From the NCBI GenBank assembly GCA_029876055.1, contig CM056877.1, positions 2,790,001 to 2,854,000 on the forward strand: 64,000 nucleotides of DNA, read 5' to 3'. The notes beneath the pieces were generated by a model that had not been told where the DNA came from, made no database searches, and saw only the letters and a program-made list of their open reading frames with translations. The DNA is from Madurella fahalii (lineage: Eukaryota > Ascomycota > Sordariomycetes > Sordariales). Shown piece after piece: positions 11,339 to 22,650 of the stretch. Made by a program: the position numbers and the translations under genes. How positions within the stretch are numbered: position 1 is the stretch's first letter; each line of letters begins with the position of its first letter.

Positions 11339-13060
11339 ATGGTCACAATGCGTTGCGCCCGGACCCGCAGCTTTCTTCATCTCTTCTTGTTGTCATCGGC
11401 GGCGAGGACTTTTGCCGCCAGTGACGGCTCCCCCTCTGATGGATGTCGGTCCATCCCAGGGGATGTATCGTGGCCCAGCCCAGCGGAGTGGGCCGCCCTG
11501 AACGCAACCGTCAATGGCAGACTTATTGAAACAATTCCCATTGCAGCCGCTTGCCAAGATGTCATTACCTCCCCTCGGACATTGAACAATATCTCGACGT
11601 TCGATGAGGCAAAATGCAACGAGCTGCGCGATGTCTGGTTCTTCCCAGAAACGCACCTGACATCGTCTTCGTCTCCTATGGCCTACCCTTTTAGCAACAA
11701 CAGCTGCAACCCCTGGCTTGATCGTACGACTCCTTGCACCATCGGGAATCATTTCGTGTATGCCATCAACGCGACTGATCCTATCCACTTGCAAAGAGGT
11801 ATCAGCTTTGCCCAGCAGCACAACATCCGGCTGGTTATCCGCAATACCGGTCATGATTATCTCGGCAGATCCACCGGCGCCCATTCCCTTGCTCTGTGGA
11901 CTCACAACTTCAAGTCTATAGAGCTGCTCGATTACCGCGCGTCAACCTACACTGAACCCGCGATCAAGATGGGAGCGGGTGTGCTTCCCATCGAAGCCTT
12001 CCGCTTCGCAGACTCCCACAACATGGTAGTGGTCGGCGGAAATTGTCCAACCGTGGGCATCGCGGGTGGTTACACTCAGGGCGGGGGCATCTCGGCCCTC
12101 TCCTCGGTGCACGGCCTGAGCGCGGACCAAGTGCTCGAATGGACCGTTATCACAGCCGATGGAGACGGAGCTGGTTACGGCAAACAGGACCCATCATCCC
12201 GATCTTTACTGGGCCTTGCGGGGGGGCGGCGGCGGTACCTTCGGCGTCGTGGTGTCTATGACAGTCAAAGCTTTCACAGAGACATACACATCTAGCGCGG
12301 TTATAATAGTCCCCAATAGTGGCCAGCACAGACGCCATTCACGCCGCCTTCAAGGCCTTCATCACTATACAACTGCCGGCCCTCGTTGACCGGGGGATCT
12401 ACATCCTCTGGGTCCTCAGCCCGGTCGGGTTCTACCTCGAGGCTCGTACCGCGATGGGTCTGCACAAGGAAGAACTCGACGACTTGCTACTGCCTACCCT
12501 TTCCATTCTCAAAGACGTCCAACTGGCGTATAATTACTCTTCCTTCGAGACACCTACATTGTTGGGCACATATGAGAGAGCACCCGGTATGTGGAACGTA
12601 TCGGACTACATCCCTGGCGGTCGGCTCATCTCTCGCTCTCTACTCGAGAGTGACCCCGACGGGCTGGTCGCCATCTTAGGTCGCATTGGCTTGCAAACCC
12701 TCCTTACCGGAGTCAGCTTTAATGTCGATACCACTAGGAGCGGCATCTCCTCGCCCGACGAGGTAGCAGTGAACCCCTATCTCCGGGAATCTATGTTCAA
12801 TCTCTTCTTTGGTCTTCCTATGGACTATCAAGACTGGGACGCTAGCCTAGCCCGGGTGGATAAGATCACGAACGATTACCTCAACGAACTGGAGAAGGTG
12901 GCACCAAATGGTGGGGCTTACCTCAACGAAGCTGACGTGGCGCAGCCGGACTTCCAAACCAAATTTTATGGGAGTCATTATCCCAGACTGGAGAGTATAA
13001 AGCAGAGCAAAAACAGCCGTCGGGAGTGAGCGCTGGGAAGAGAGAGAGAATGGGAGGTTG
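11339..13060 (+). pseudogene. Secreted FAD-linked oxidase (berberine-bridge type), frameshifted
   Basis: The N-terminus carries a signal peptide (LHLFLLSSAARTFA) and then a PCMH-type FAD domain. RNTGHDYLGRSTG has the His and GGNCPTVGIAGG the Cys that would bind FAD bicovalently in this family. The frame breaks at about 12160-12170, after ITADGDG. Matching sequence (ELVTANRTHHPDLYWALRGG) continues in the next frame, then shifts again near 12316 before ASTDAIHAAFKAF. At about 12995-13010 the usual KYDP-type motif is missing, and the family tail appears out of frame as KTAVGSERWE. That makes two single-base-type shifts plus a small deletion. The change points sit inside aligned family sequence, so introns do not explain them. 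Intact relatives are secreted oxidoreductases, some in metabolite clusters. Confidence 0.82.
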
Positions 13061-13813
13061 TGTATGGTGAAGGATAAAGAGAATATTGAGCATACAGAGC
13101 TCTAGAATACAAGGAAAGACGTGATTTAATTGTTGTAGGGTTATCGCACCGTAGAGGATGAGCTAGGGTATAAACACGCAAGATGCATACCAACGCTGAC
13201 TCTTGAGCTTCCCTTTGTAATAGTAGGAGCTAAGACTCGACAAGGCGCACATAGCTTTTCTTTTTTAGGCCATGTTGCGAGAGCGCCTGATGGCCTCGAG
13301 GCACGTATTGTAAGTAACGTGGGATTTAACTGGTCTGAAGCAGTGCGTCTCTCCATAGTTCCTGGCATACTGAGGCTAGGTACGGTATGTGGGCATGACA
13401 AAACCGTGACGAACCATGACGCGGCACGGGCTGTTTTGCCATCTTGTGTCTCAAGGCGTGCCCGGCTATTGTTTGCCCAATCCCTGTCTTTTTAAACGGG
13501 ATTTCGGTCAAGGCCTAGCTTGATTCAGGTAGGGGTGTATCGGTGGCCCTTGCGTCTACGAGGCGATCCATGGAGCGGAACGGGCAGGACTTTCGGATCT
13601 AAATAGCAAGGCGAAGTCACTCCCGTGGTCTTCAGGTCATGTCCCACTCAGATGGGCTGTGCAGAAAACAACCCCGCGTGTACTTCTAAAAGCCGTTTCC
13701 CCAATGAAGCCAGATGATGGCGTGTTGCCGACTTCCCAGCCCGCGCCCAATCTATTCCCCGACCTGGTTCCGCCCGACGCCAATATCACCCATCTTTCAA
13801 TTGTCATGACGGT
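13061..13813. other. Intergenic region
   Basis: Lies between the 3' end of the FAD oxidase relic and the 3' end of the GNAT gene. Nothing recognisable on either strand. Confidence 0.5.
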
Positions 13814-14594
13814 TCAAATCACCATACATCCGCCTTCGGCATCCGGCACTACTTCGGGCGTGTACATCATCGCCTGCAGTACCACCCTCTCCTCTTCTCC
13901 GGGAACCTGGATGTAGAAGGTCGCGACCTTCTTGAAGCCCAGCCACGTGTACAGATTGTACCCCATAGGGCTGGCCATGACCGATATGTCCTTCAGCGAA
14001 TCTCTGAGGGCCAGTTCCATAGCCCACCTACACAGTGACGAAGCGTGGCCTCGCCTTTGGAACTCGGGCAAAGTGCCGAGAATCTGCAGATGGACCTGCT
14101 CAGGGCCGAGTGGAGCGAACAGTTTCTTGTACGCCCTGATTTGGCCGTGCCAGAACTCGTTGTAATGTTTGTGGTTGGCATCCCGTCGAGTCTTGCCGCC
14201 CCGCTTCTCGACCTCGGTCACGGCTGTCGAGTGTCAGTAAAACACGCCACAAAAATCAGCCGCTCGGGCTAACGAGCAAAGACTTGCGATCCTGAGGCTT
14301 GTAACCGGGGCCGTATCGTCTCTTATTGAGATACGAGACATTGAAGACGCCGAATGAGACGACCGAAGCAGTGCTCCCGGGCTCGAGGTTGTCTTCGGCC
14401 ACCATGACCAGCCAGTCGTCATACGACGGGTCCAGGAAATACTCAAACAGCATCCTCGTGTACTTGTAGTGGTCTTCGGGGTACTGGTGGCGGTAGGGAA
14501 AGCGGTACTCCCATTGCGGGTCTAGCGGCATTGTCCTGATGACCGCATTGGTGACGGCCTCAATGTCCGACGGAAGACCCAATCGGGGACTCAT
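13814..14594 (-). CDS. GNAT-family N-acetyltransferase
   Basis: Two exons, 14594-14274 and 14212-13814, about 239 residues. The start used is MSPRLGLPSDIEAV; an in-frame ATG at 14741 would add 49 Lys-rich residues not expected in the family. The acetyl-CoA-binding motif A is visible as LPEFQRRGHASSLCRWAMEL, followed by NLYTWLGFKKVATF typical of motif B. The N-terminal half resembles fungal GNAT proteins acting on small molecules or unknown substrates. The 61-bp intron model (gttagc...ccgag) keeps frame, giving SLLVEKRGGK. The donor is weak, and a different donor/acceptor pair within the same 80 bp is possible. It is divergent from the Zn-cluster regulator, 806 bp away. Confidence 0.75.
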
Positions 14595-15400
14595 TGCGAT
14601 TGCCGGACAAGGCTTTTTATTTTTTTTTTCTCTCCCCTTCCGTCCTTTTTCTTTAATTTTTTTTGGGCTTTCCAGGGCGAGCGATGTGAAGAAAACGGCG
14701 AGAACGACCAACGGGGCGCACTTGGGGGCTAGGAAGGGCAACAGCTTTTATATTGAATGCGTTGGGTTGTTCAGAGGAACCAACAGATCCTTAACTCCTT
14801 TTCCTCGCATGGCCCAAGATGCGCGGCGATGCGTGGTGCTAGTGCGCGACATCGCTCCTCACGTGAAACAACGAAAAATCTCACCGCGATCTCGCATTTC
14901 GCACGAGGCGTTGTTCGGAAGACGCATATTTCGAGGCTCACGGCTCCGAGCTCCGCCGGTGCCACTCGCCGCGGTTTGAGTTGAGCTAGCTGGGGCGAAG
15001 AGAAAGACGGGGGCAAGGGTTGCGTAAACTCGACGCATTTTCAGCTGGGCAATAAAGCGCGGCCGACGCCGCGCTGCTTTGCTGCGGGAGACGGGATCAC
15101 TCCGAACAAGCGCGTCTGACTGTTGGGCTGCCTGATCGCAGGCGGCTAACCAAAATGGGAAATGCGGTGAGAAAAGAGGCAATTCGGTGCCGAGGCGAGG
15201 AAGCTAACAATGATTGGGTAAGCAGCAAGGCCTCCAACGCCCTTCCAGACCTGTCCCCGAGACCCCCCAGGGCTGGGTCAAGTGTCGCATTCACGAACCG
15301 GGGCTGCGGCAAAACCTCCGGCACATATGACGACGTCTTGACACGGATCTGGTGTTTCCTTGTCCTGGCGCTCCCTGGGTCGCTGCGAGGGATGTAGGAC
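14595..15400. other. Divergent intergenic region
   Basis: Shared 5' region of the GNAT gene (-) and the Zn-cluster regulator (+). It contains T-rich tracts just upstream of the GNAT start (about 14617-14662). No clear TATA box or recognised operator was identified. Confidence 0.5.
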
Positions 15401-18269
15401 ATGGACCACCGCGGCAGAGAATCCGGTGCCGCATTCGCGCTCCCCGAGACAGGAGCCGCGGGTAGTGAAGCACAACCTTGGCTCCCCGCCCACGACCCAT
15501 TGCTGCTCGAGTTCCTCTGTTCGCCGGACTCCGGCCACAGCAGCAACACCGCTGCCACCAATCCGAGTGCGGGCCAGGTTGTTGGGCCCACGAGCTGTGC
15601 ATCGCAGGCTGCTCGCGCCTCGCGCCTCGCCAGCTCACACAGCGACAGAGACGCGGAATGGTTCGTTCGCGCCGCCAACGGGATCGTCGCGCCGGTTCCG
15701 CCATCGACCTCGCCCAGGATCTCCCGGCTATTTGCAGCGAACCGGTCATGCCGCTCCGCGGCCCGGAACCAAAGGGCGTGCACACCGGTGCATTATCCGC
15801 CCCCCGTGATGCATCCTACCGGGCCCATCGAGCACGCTAACTGGAGCTCCTTCCTGGGGTTGGATGCCAGCGCCTCGTCACACCCGCCGCAACCGGTTGA
15901 GGACACCGTCAATCTGGGTTCTCTACAGCCCACTCTAGGGGTACCTTACGGGGCCCCGTTCGACACATCCATAGTCTTGTCAACCTTCTCCCAATGGATG
16001 AGCACGGTAAATGCCGGCCAAATCCCGACCACGAGCATGAGCAACGGCCTCCTGCCTGCTTCCCCGGAGATCGGCACGACGTTTGGCTCACTCAGCGACT
16101 GCGGCGGCGCGGAGTTGTCCGGAATCGATCCCAACGCTACCTCGATGCCCGGTTTTCACTACGCTCTCTCTGCCGACACACCTGAGAGCCATGGCGCTGT
16201 TAACAACAACCATGGGCTGTGCGGTTGCACCATGGCCGCAGATGCCACGGCCCGGAAGGGTCGCGACCCCAATTCCGCGCCACCGAGCTCCCAGCCTTGT
16301 GAGACTGTCCCGAAACAGTCGCCAACGTCTCTGCAAATTATACAATACAAGCGAAGTGAATGCACAAGAGGGGAACCGTCCAAGAAGCGCCTACTCGAAG
16401 AAGTCGCTCCTCAGGGAATGGCTTGTCAGACCCTCCTGCAGACCTCGTTAGAGGATGAGAACGGACAGGTTAAGGGAACAATTACGATGTTCGGCAAACG
16501 GACGAAGACGAGGACCCCCCCGAGCCAAGAGAAGCGTCTGCAGACCGCTCAAGCGAGGAGGGAGGGGGTTTGTGGTAGATGCAAAAAGGATAAAAGACAG
16601 GTACGAACCCTGCAACCTCCGGCTTTTGTGGATGATCAACTCCTGAGCTCGACTTCAGTGCGATCTCGCTCAGAAGCAGAGCCCTTACCTAAGCTGTACT
16701 CTCTGCGCTCGCAAGAAGCTCTACAAAAACGTCGCTCGGATGCCCTGCTTCAAGGCGACCTTGGAAGACACACTCTTTTACCGGTCAGGTGAGCTTTTGC
16801 TGCCATCTTCACTTGTCTGCTCCAGTGGGCCATGCTGCCGCTTGGGTGGTTTTTGGTTCGCCCGGGTCTCGACTGCGTCATGATGGTGGGTCGGGAACAT
16901 CCTATATACTCCCTAGAGCTGGCGCGGCGCCTCATCCTTCCCTGACCCCTTTTGAGGCCAAGACATCCCTTATCAAAAGCTTCAGGTCCAAGGTGCTGAC
17001 GGTGGCACCATCAGGCCCCGCCGAGAATGAGCCGTTCTTCACCAGACGAACCACCGTATACGAGCTTGGAAATTTGTGCAAACCAGACGTTCCCGTGAAG
17101 ACGTTGTTTCTCACACAGAATGTTGGATCCCATCGCCTGACTGTCTATGCCGCCGAGTTCATTCCCTTGCCAGGAGATGTCACCTCATACAAGTGGAGGG
17201 ACGTTTCTGGGGAGCCGTGCGCCATGCAAATGCCGAATTTCTGCTTAACCGGCATTGACAATGTCCATAACCACTTCCACCAATACATCGAGTCGGCCAA
17301 AGAGTCATACCTGGAGTCGCTCGGGAGTGAAGATGAACTCGCTTCGATGATAGCCCGTGTCGCCAGAGATTATGCGTGTGAGAATAAAGTATGCACCGTC
17401 CAGGCTCTTCCCTGCCCCTCCGCTGACCCTTGCAGGACTCTCTGGTTGCCGACGCGCTCGATTTATGGGCAATATCCAGGATGATAGAAGTTCCATGGGA
17501 GATCTGCGGAGCTGACACGCTCGATATCCCTCCGATCAGGCACTTCAACAGCCCTGACCGCGAGAGCATACCCATTCCGCCGACTATGGATACGCAACTG
17601 GATCAAATCGCGATACAACGGATCCTTAACCCCTTGCGTGCTAGAGTCGTTCGGAAATTTGAGCAGTTGATCACCCCTGCGAAGCCCGAGGCCTGGTTTG
17701 AGGTCTACCTGTCGGCCTTCATCCTGCTCAACCACATCGAGCGGCTCGCAAAACACTCTGCCTTCCACGCTCAGATGCATGCGCTGCCGGTGAGTATCGG
17801 CCCGTACCTGCTCCGGACACCAACTGTGCTAATGCCAAATAGTCCAAGTATTCCAACATAGCCTTCCTAGAAGCCGCATTCCATACAGCTAAGAGCATCT
17901 TGGCTCGATTCCACTTCATGTGCAATGGTTCTGCGCCGCTTCGGTTGGACTGGACGTCGCCCAAGACCGCCGCCATGGCGAGGTTGGAACCAAGCCAGGT
18001 TGCGTTCATGATAAAGACTAAGTCGATGATTGCGGATAGAGGTACTCTCGGACTTGCTTTTCCATCTTTCCATTGTTGCTTACAGAGCTAATTCTGATGC
18101 AGAGACTGACGTCCTTAACCTCCGGAAAACACACCAATATGGAAAGAACTTGTACTGGGGTGGCCAGCTCTTCTTTGAGAATTGGGATACATCCCCGGTG
18201 CATGTTGTGGACGCACCCGCAGAAGTGCCCGTAAAGTCAGAGGCGTTAGCCATGCGGGCACGCGACTAG
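15401..18269 (+). CDS. Zn(II)-cluster fungal transcription regulator, atypical spacing
   Basis: Six exons: 15401-16600, 16659-16788, 17015-17388, 17436-17789, 17843-18041 and 18103-18269; 807 residues. Every junction keeps frame. The Cys cluster spans exons 1-2: CGRCKKDKRQC, then 11 residues to CTLC, then 13 residues to the last Cys in RMPC. The final spacing is longer than the usual 6-8. Splicing also restores FYRSGPAENEPFF and MIADRETDVLNLRKT. The first 136 residues are low-complexity, so translation may start at the ATG at 15809. The C-terminal half (LITPAKPEAWFEVYLSAFIL, FLEAAFHTAKSILARFHF) is conserved in a family of fungal regulators with unknown targets. Presumably nuclear. Confidence 0.82.
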
Positions 18270-19174
18270 GGGTGTCTTAAGCCTTGTAATATCATCTCGG
18301 GGACTGGCATTCTCCTTGATTTGATGATCGGTGTCTAGGTCGGTGCTTGATCATGGTTTCTTCAGCCTGCAGCCTAAATGTCTCTATGTGCGCCAACAGA
18401 TACGTTGAACGGGATGGACACTGTACTGAACAGGATCGTAGCACGGGGAAGGATATTAGTCGAACTAATGTAACCGAAGGGGAAGGGAGGTCTGGAATTC
18501 GGTATAGGCAAACAGTCTAAGCTCGAAGTTGTGGAGCTCACATCTCCGAAACTTCGGGAGCACTTCACGAGTCTGTCCAACACGAGACAATACTCTTTGC
18601 TTTAGTTTATTGAGAAGCAGTATCCTTCCGTGATACGCCTTGATCCAGCAGTTCTCTTGCTAGCATTTACTTCAACTGACATGGTAGCATCGCGGAGGTT
18701 CTCGCCCGCCTGGGAGGTGGGGTGGAAGGGGGGTAAGCTGGGTGGGTATGTTCGAGTCGCGACGAACGGCACCCTTTGTCTCTTGCTCATTATCGGGTAA
18801 CGGCCGAAAAGCTGGGAGTATTTGGTCCGGAGTGTAATCTCACCACTGGTTCCTTTGAACGGCACTAGTAGCTGCAGTGTGCCAAGTTCTACTCGGATCT
18901 TACTAGGGTAAGAACCTAATTGACTCCATATCCAGTTGCCAAGAACGCCGGCGATGTTGGGTCGAGGGCGGTTATATAACGTTGTGGGATCTTGACAGAG
19001 CTGAAACACCTTTCCGGACGCCTAATCAGGTTGGGGATGGAACGTAAAATGAAGCTGAGCATCGCTATCCGGCCCGTTTAGCTGGCGACTTGCAACCCTC
19101 CATCTCGACAAAGGAGAGGCATTCTGCCTGATACATCGGCCATAGAATCGTGAGAAGTAGTCAGGCTAGAGGTG
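18270..19174. other. Intergenic region
   Basis: Lies downstream of the regulator and upstream of the small secreted protein gene. One minus-strand frame (18602-19009) is open but resembles nothing I know and has no splice or motif support, so it is not called. Confidence 0.45.
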
Positions 19175-19182
19175 TATAAAAG
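19175..19182 (+). promoter_or_regulatory. TATA box of the small secreted protein gene
   Basis: TATAAAAG, about 133 bp upstream of the ATG at 19315. A good match to the TATA consensus at a distance that leaves a 5' UTR of roughly 100 bases. Confidence 0.6.
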
Positions 19183-19314
19183 GGCCGAGCCATCTTCACT
19201 TCGTCTCCGGTTTCTGGAACCAGACAGGTAACACCGGACGGCAACAGAACATTCGGCAGTTCCCTGAACATACAACACCAAACCCGATTTAATTCACAAC
19301 CTCGTACCGACACG

Positions 19315-19998
19315 ATGCTCGCGATCACAAGCCTAGCAACAGCCCTCTTCGCCCTCGCCTGCCATGGCTCCCCGGCCGTGCCATCCAGCACCAAGCCTCC
19401 CCCCGGCAGCCCAACCCCTTCCAAAGGCCCCTCCCCCCTCCCGCTATTCGAATACCACAACAACAGCATCCTCTTCCTCTCCGCCGTCGGGGGCAACCAG
19501 CAGTACACCCCGCAAGGCTTCTTCGTCGTGTCGGCGCTGAGCATCACGTCGGGCCAGGACCCGGAGCACCGGAACAACGTGGGCGACGTGCACTACCTGG
19601 AGGCGGGCATGCCGGGGGCCTTTTACTTCTCGGTGGGGCGCAAGGGCTCGGGCGAGGTCGCCGACTACTGGAACAGCGTGCTGCGCGCGGAGCAGACCAC
19701 GTTCAACCACGACGCCGGGCGGCTCAACTTTGCCTTCTTCGGCGCGCTGAACGTGGCCGTCGACTTCCCCGGCCAGCCCGTCGTGGCGGCCACGTTTGAG
19801 GGCATCGGCCTGGCGCAGGGCCACACGGACAACGGAGGGAATAATTGGTGGTTCGGGGGGAAGACTTGTACGTACATCGGTAACGACGAGGTCAAGTGTG
19901 ATGGGACCGATGGGGAGGGGAAACCGGTGCAGTGGACTTTCTGGAGAGGCGGGGTGGGTGATGATAACAATATGGTGCAGATTGTCAGCATGGTGTGA
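19315..19998 (+). CDS. Small secreted protein, function unknown
   Basis: A single exon of 227 residues. The start MLAITSLATALFALACHG is a signal peptide, followed by a Pro/Ser-rich linker (about residues 20-45) and a compact domain rich in Gly, Asn and aromatic residues. Two Cys near the end (TCTYIGNDEVKC) could pair. The composition suggests an all-beta extracellular protein; I do not recognise a named family. A clean TATA box lies upstream. It could be a surface or effector-like protein. Neighbours give no pathway clue. Confidence 0.78.
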   Translation: MLAITSLATALFALACHGSPAVPSSTKPPPGSPTPSKGPSPLPLFEYHNNSILFLSAVGGNQQYTPQGFFVVSALSITSGQDPEHRNNVGDVHYLEAGMPGAFYFSVGRKGSGEVADYWNSVLRAEQTTFNHDAGRLNFAFFGALNVAVDFPGQPVVAATFEGIGLAQGHTDNGGNNWWFGGKTCTYIGNDEVKCDGTDGEGKPVQWTFWRGGVGDDNNMVQIVSMV

Positions 19999-21118
19999 GG
20001 ACTTGCAGTGACGTGGCGGTGGGCGGGGGCCGGGTGGATATTGTCAGTAGGCTTAGTTGATAAGCGGATGAGGCAGCATGATCATGTCCGCAAGGCCAAT
20101 ATGACTCGGGCCTATTAGATCAGAAGCTAACAGGCGCTTATCACACCCTGCCGCTAACAGAACCTTTGCGTGTACTGCAGTCTTCACCTCGCGCATCCCA
20201 CCCCGCTTCCGTCTGAGGTGACACATCACAAGTGACAAGTCTGTCCTCTGTACAACTACGGGATTAGCTTCTTGGTAGGTGTTGTTTCTAGGTTTAGCCA
20301 ATGGCCATACCTTCGAATGTTACCAGTATTAAGAGTGCTGAATAATATCGCGAAACAGCGCAACATGGTCAGCTTGTTTGATGTCCAGTGTAACCTGCGA
20401 TCGGACGGTCCTTTTGTCGCTACGCCAGGTACGCATAAGTAGCTTAGTAGTACCGAAAGCTCTAATCCCAGCGCGGGGAAGTCAAGCCTCTCGGCTGGTG
20501 TGCAGAAACACACAGTGACAACAGTCGGAGAATATATGGTCAACATGAATGACGAGATTGGCTAGCCGGGGAAGAGCGCATTCCAACAGGCCGAAGTGCT
20601 CCAGAACTTTTTCTGGTTCCGCAACCCCGACGTGTAGCTCGCTGCTGCTTGGTACTGTACTTGTGCAAATCCGAAGAGAGAAGCGGGCTGGTCTGTGGCA
20701 TTCACGTTGTCTTCGGGCCGTTACAACATATGGACGACGAGCCCAAGTGCGTCAGGGCCTCGGACTATTTTCCGCCGCCCACCAACTGATATCTGAAGGA
20801 ATGCTGTTTCCGAGAATTTAAACGTAAATAGTAGTGTATTCGATACTGTAGCTAAACTCAAACAACAGCTGCAAAACTCTCCTGTCGAGACCAGCAGTTT
20901 AGCCTTGTCTCGACGCACTGACGACAACCTGGTAGAAAGCTACTGCAACGCATAAACACAAACCAAAAAGCCAAAGGGGAAACCCATAGCAGACGTATAC
21001 TATTAAAAAAAAAAAAAAAAAAAAAAACCCCTCATTGGGAAAACGGAAGCTGAAGCTTCACAACTTTACCGTCGCTCGACCAGGAAGTGAACCTCAAGAT
21101 ACCTTAGCAAATCCAAGC
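19999..21118. other. Intergenic region
   Basis: Separates the secreted protein gene from the 3' end of the dioxygenase gene. No recognisable coding sequence. It includes a 23-base A run at 21005-21027, less than 100 bp beyond the dioxygenase stop codon. Confidence 0.5.
21005..21027. repeat. Poly-A tract
   Basis: An uninterrupted run of about 23 A on the plus strand (T on the coding strand of the dioxygenase gene). It could be a simple homopolymer or the trace of a retroposed tail; no flanking duplication was seen. Confidence 0.8.
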
Positions 21119-22650
21119 TCAAGCGCAGCTCGCCCGCCGGTGCTTGACCCTGAGCTCGGGGGGGCTGCGGTCAATGTCCCAGACCTTGAGCTCGCGGCGC
21201 CACTCGTGGTCGCCGTAGCACTCCCAGCTGACGCGCTCCAGCTCACGGGGCGTCTTCCACATGCGCTCCTCGTTGCGCAGCCACAGGCGCAGCATGTGGC
21301 GCCGGAGGCCGCGCGCCTCGTCGTCGGCGAACCCGCTCCGCGCGTGCAGCATGGCGAAGTTGTTGAACACCAGCATGTCGCCCTTCTGCAGTCGCACCTC
21401 GAGCGCGTGCTCCTTGGCCAGAAAGTACACGGCGTCCAGCGCCTCGGCCTGCAGCTCCGTCATGGCCGGCACCGCCGGGTGGTGCGGCGAGAAGTGCGAC
21501 CCCGTGAGCGGCCGCCGCGAGAACTGGAAGGCGGGCCCGTGCGACTCGAAGTTGTAGAGGAGCGGCCGCGTGTGGTATTGGCCTTGCCAGAATCTGCGGT
21601 GCGGGTTGGGAATGAGTTAGAAAAGTATTTTTTTGGGGAGGGGGGGGGGGGGGGTGGGGAGATGGGAAATATTTACTCGTCAAAGATCCAGTCGTCTTTG
21701 GCTAGCACCTCGATGATGTCGGGACGTGTCTTGGCGAGCTCGTTGTAAATCTTGGCTGACGAGGCAAGAAAAGACTCGCCTCCGTAGGCGGCGACGTTGA
21801 GAGCATAGAGCGCTAGCACGTCGCATAGGTCCGTGTGGAAGGGCTGCGGGGGAAAGAGAGAGATTAGAGGTGAGCTTGGTCGTGGTAGAGAATGGGGTGG
21901 CTGACCTGCGCGCGAGCAACGTAGGGGGAGTTGGGCATGCTGCCGTGCTTCTTGATGTCCTCGACGACGGCCTGGATGTGGACTAGTAGTAGAGCGCCAT
22001 GTTAGTGGATAGTACCGCTAACTAAGGTAACCACAACAGGATAATAGACGCACGAATCATCCTCCCATCAAAGTCCTGCATTCCCCGCTTCTCGGCGATG
22101 TAACTGGTAACGCCGAGGTAGAGCAGGATGTTGTCGAAGTTGGAGTATTTGTCCGGCTGTAGGCCGCGCAAGACAACAAAACCCCGACCATCGTGGATAA
22201 TCTCCGAAGCTTGAACCAGCCGGCTGCCCAGAACTGGAAGTGGAAAGGTTGTTGGGCTGACGTCGTCCGGACCGAGATCACCGGGCAGGGCTAATCAGTG
22301 GTCAGCCACCGAGTATGTGTGGGGAAGCATCAAGTTGGTGTGACGGAACCCTTAAAGTATGCCAGGCCTGCCTCAATCTCCAGAACATCCTCAGGACTGA
22401 GTCTGATTACATAGTCATCCTCGGATTTGAAGTCAGACCCTGCCCAAGCTCGGGCTGCGTTGACTTCGGTTGGCCAGCCAGCGGGGACTGTGGTGGGACG
22501 GTTCGGGTAGAGGGCCTTGAGTGTCTCGACCCGGTCCCTAAACACCTTGTACGAGGGGATCCACGAGATGTCTGGTCTGACAATCTCATCAGCTGGATCC
22601 TTGGCCGTCGGCTGAACAACTGAGGCATCGGAGAGCAGTTGACAGGCCAT
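21119..22650 (-). CDS. TauD/TfdA-family Fe(II)/2-oxoglutarate dioxygenase
   Basis: Five exons on the minus strand: 22650-22350, 22290-22054, 21982-21906, 21843-21677 and 21593-21119; 418 residues. Introns are 59, 71, 62 and 83 bp, all GT-AG and in phase. The iron-binding HxD is PFHTDLCD (His208, Asp210), at the start of exon 4. The distal His is in FNNFAMLHARSGF (about His344), and the 2-oxoglutarate-binding Arg is in RRHMLRLWL. Length and layout match the fungal TauD-like oxygenases, which hydroxylate small organic substrates using O2 and 2-oxoglutarate. The start MACQLLSDAS was preferred over an upstream in-frame ATG at 22779, whose extension is low-complexity. The substrate is unknown; no neighbouring gene points to a pathway. 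Intron 4 holds a long G/C homopolymer (near 21641-21654). Confidence 0.88.

Noticed and set aside
15401..15808. Certain translation of the first 136 codons of the Zn-cluster regulator
   Set aside because: Kept in the model, but not treated as proven: the stretch is low-complexity and the ATG at 15809 is an equally plausible start.
18602..19009. 135-codon open frame on the minus strand
   Set aside because: No family resemblance, no splice sites that extend it, and no promoter signal; may be chance.
21035..21748. 237-codon open frame on the plus strand
   Set aside because: Antisense to exons 4-5 of the dioxygenase; Arg/Ala/Val-rich composition typical of a GC-rich shadow.
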